This document shows positions 62,773-64,000 of a stretch of DNA of 64,000 bases, one piece after another. The position numbers were made by a program, and so were the translations under genes. The DNA comes from Sunxiuqinia sp963678245 (GTDB taxonomy: Bacteria; Bacteroidota; Bacteroidia; Bacteroidales; Prolixibacteraceae), in the NCBI GenBank assembly GCA_965140765.1, contig OZ223309.1, positions 3,038,001 through 3,102,000 of the forward strand, given 5' to 3'. Each line of letters starts with the position of its first letter. Positions within the stretch are counted from its first letter, which is position 1. The notes under the pieces were generated by a model. That model searched no databases and was not told where the DNA came from. It saw only the letters and a list, made by a program, of their open reading frames with translations.

Positions 62773-63678
62773 ATGGCTACGTCCAGTCGAATTCTGTTTA
62801 TCATTAACCCTAATGCGGGTAAAAGAAAAACCAAACGACTAATCCAACAATTGGATTTTTTGAAGGATAACGTTATCTACAGGTTAACAGAATACCCTAA
62901 ACATAGCATTGAAATTATACAGAAGGAACTCAACCGCTTTGATGTATTTGTTGCAGTTGGTGGAGATGGAACGGTAAATGAAGTGGCCTCGGCATTAGTT
63001 AACACAGATAAAAAATTAGCCGTTTATCCCGCTGGTTCCGGTAATGGCTTTGCCCGGGAGTTTGGCTTTACTAAAAACCTGAAACACTTAATGCAGGCCA
63101 TTGAGATTGGAGAAACTCGTAAAACAGATGTGAATCGCATCAACGGATTACTCAGTATTCATATTACTGGTGTTGGTTACGACGCTGCCGTAGCTCATGA
63201 CTTTACCAAACTAAAAGGTCGCGGTTTTTGGAACTACCTGATAAGCACCGTTCGGGTGATTTTCGATTACCACTCAGTGCAGGCAAGCATTCAACTGGAA
63301 AAGGGAACCATTGCCGGACGTTTTTTCATTATCGACATTGCCAATTCTGCTCAATATGGCTACGGGGCAAAAATGGCTCCGATGGCAGATCCTACCGACG
63401 GGCAGTTCGACCTTGTTTTAGTGAAACCGCTTTATTGGTTAGAGTTTCCTTATTTTGCCTTCAAGCTATTTACCGGGCAACTGAAAAACAGCAGAAAAAT
63501 TCAGTATATCCCCTGCCAGTCACCTGTAACCATCGTCACCTCCGAAAAAAATTTCCATATCGATGGAGAAGCGGTCCAGCTGATCAGTCCGCTACAAATC
63601 GAGGTTCAGCGCGGGGGGCTAAATGTGATTAATACTGGAAAGGTAAAAAAAGCAATAAGCAGTCTTTTATTTCTGTAA
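62773..63678 (+). CDS. Diacylglycerol kinase family lipid kinase (YegS/BmrU-like)
   Basis: 301 residues. FIINPNAGKRKTKRLI at the start, VGGDGTVNEVASALVN (catalytic-domain GGDGT) and YPAGSGNGFAREFG are the family signatures; C-terminal beta-sandwich follows. Phosphorylates a lipid such as diacylglycerol or a sphingoid base with ATP; the exact lipid is not clear. Converges with the GNAT pseudogene, whose stop overlaps its last codons. Confidence 0.92.
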   Translation: MATSSRILFIINPNAGKRKTKRLIQQLDFLKDNVIYRLTEYPKHSIEIIQKELNRFDVFVAVGGDGTVNEVASALVNTDKKLAVYPAGSGNGFAREFGFTKNLKHLMQAIEIGETRKTDVNRINGLLSIHITGVGYDAAVAHDFTKLKGRGFWNYLISTVRVIFDYHSVQASIQLEKGTIAGRFFIIDIANSAQYGYGAKMAPMADPTDGQFDLVLVKPLYWLEFPYFAFKLFTGQLKNSRKIQYIPCQSPVTIVTSEKNFHIDGEAVQLISPLQIEVQRGGLNVINTGKVKKAISSLLFL

Positions 63679-63988
63679 ACGCTCCATAATATTCCCGGGC
63701 TTGGATAAGTCAGAAAAACCGAATTGTTGATACAAACCATGTGCATCGTCGGTTCCCAATCCCATACGCCGAAGACCTTTTAAATCCGGATGACTGACAA
63801 TTGACTCCATCAACTTTTTGCCGATTCTCCCCCCTCTAAAATCTTCCAAGACAAAGCGAATGCTTGATTGAATTCTGAACCGTTTCCAAGCTACGTCCTT
63901 TCGCCCAATACGAACGCTTACTCAGATATTGATGGATCATGGGGATGTACAGCAGAGATTTGTCGTTAGAGATGGTGGTGTTTGTCAT
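63667..63988 (-). pseudogene. GNAT acetyltransferase, internal deletion with frameshift
   Basis: From ATG at 63986-63988 the frame reads MTNTTISNDKSLLYIPMIHQ... up to IKHSLC-LGRF-stop. The C-terminal half of a GNAT domain (VLEDFRGGRIGKKLMESIVS, ending NIMERLQK) continues in another frame right at the same spot. The central strands that normally lie between KHSLC and VLEDFRG (about 30 residues with the acceptor region) are missing, so a deletion of roughly 80-100 bases has joined the ends out of frame. The product should be non-functional unless there is an assembly error. Confidence 0.75.
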
Positions 63989-64000
63989 TTTAACTAAAAT

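Noticed and set aside
1..64000. CRISPR arrays, tRNA and rRNA genes, complete insertion sequences, prophage genes
   Set aside because: I looked for regularly spaced direct repeats, cloverleaf-forming stretches and transposase or integrase motifs and saw none.

Overview
The window looks like chromosome of a member of the Bacteroidota, most likely an anaerobic or facultative Bacteroidales/Marinilabiliales-type organism. The basis is: promoters of the Bacteroidota sigma type (-7 TAnnTTTG with TTTG/TTG about 19 bases upstream) before many genes; a second, atypical EF-G; a protein with a type IX secretion (CHU_C) C-terminal domain; DUF4290 next to murA; RNase Y with ZapA; fused 2-oxoacid:ferredoxin oxidoreductase subunits; and the Bacteroidota-typical radical SAM/lipoprotein pair. 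The assignment below phylum level is an inference. No rRNA or tRNA gene was seen.

Layout. 1-12 kb: RNase Y (cut by the window edge), a candidate 6S-Flavo-like RNA, zapA with a coiled-coil partner, an M23 peptidase, fabD, a small acidic protein, a NifX-like protein with a Cys-rich tail, a large receiver-like/PEP-synthase-like protein, and korB-korA. 12-19.8 kb: gamma carbonic anhydrase, an overlapping 50-residue ORF and a nucleotidyltransferase, then an AT-rich accessory stretch (13.7-17.4 kb) holding decayed and repeat DNA, a lipoprotein and radical SAM/SPASM pair, a group II intron 3' remnant and a serine hydrolase, followed by ettA and a stand-alone receiver protein. 19.8-37 kb: one long minus-strand ribosomal block from rpsL to rplQ (str, S10, spc and alpha operons joined, with fusA, secY, infA and rpoA), with two tandem promoters in front of rpsL.

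37-41.2 kb: an HlyD-type adaptor and a C39-peptidase ABC exporter preceded by two unannotated small ORFs, a likely peptide-export locus. 41.2-52.2 kb: EF-G2-like protein, a T9SS cargo protein, uvrD/pcrA, DUF4290-murA, a TlpA-like thioredoxin, and grpE-dnaJ. 52.2-62.8 kb: a his operon (hisG-D-C-B-purU-TlpA-H-A-F-unknown-IE) behind a histidine leader peptide and attenuator, ending in a clear terminator. 62.8-64 kb: a lipid kinase and a GNAT pseudogene with an internal deletion.

The items most worth following are the radical SAM/lipoprotein locus, the small ORFs at the C39 exporter, the his attenuator, the coupled 50-residue ORF, the Cys-to-Asp MurA, and the EF-G paralogue without the catalytic histidine.
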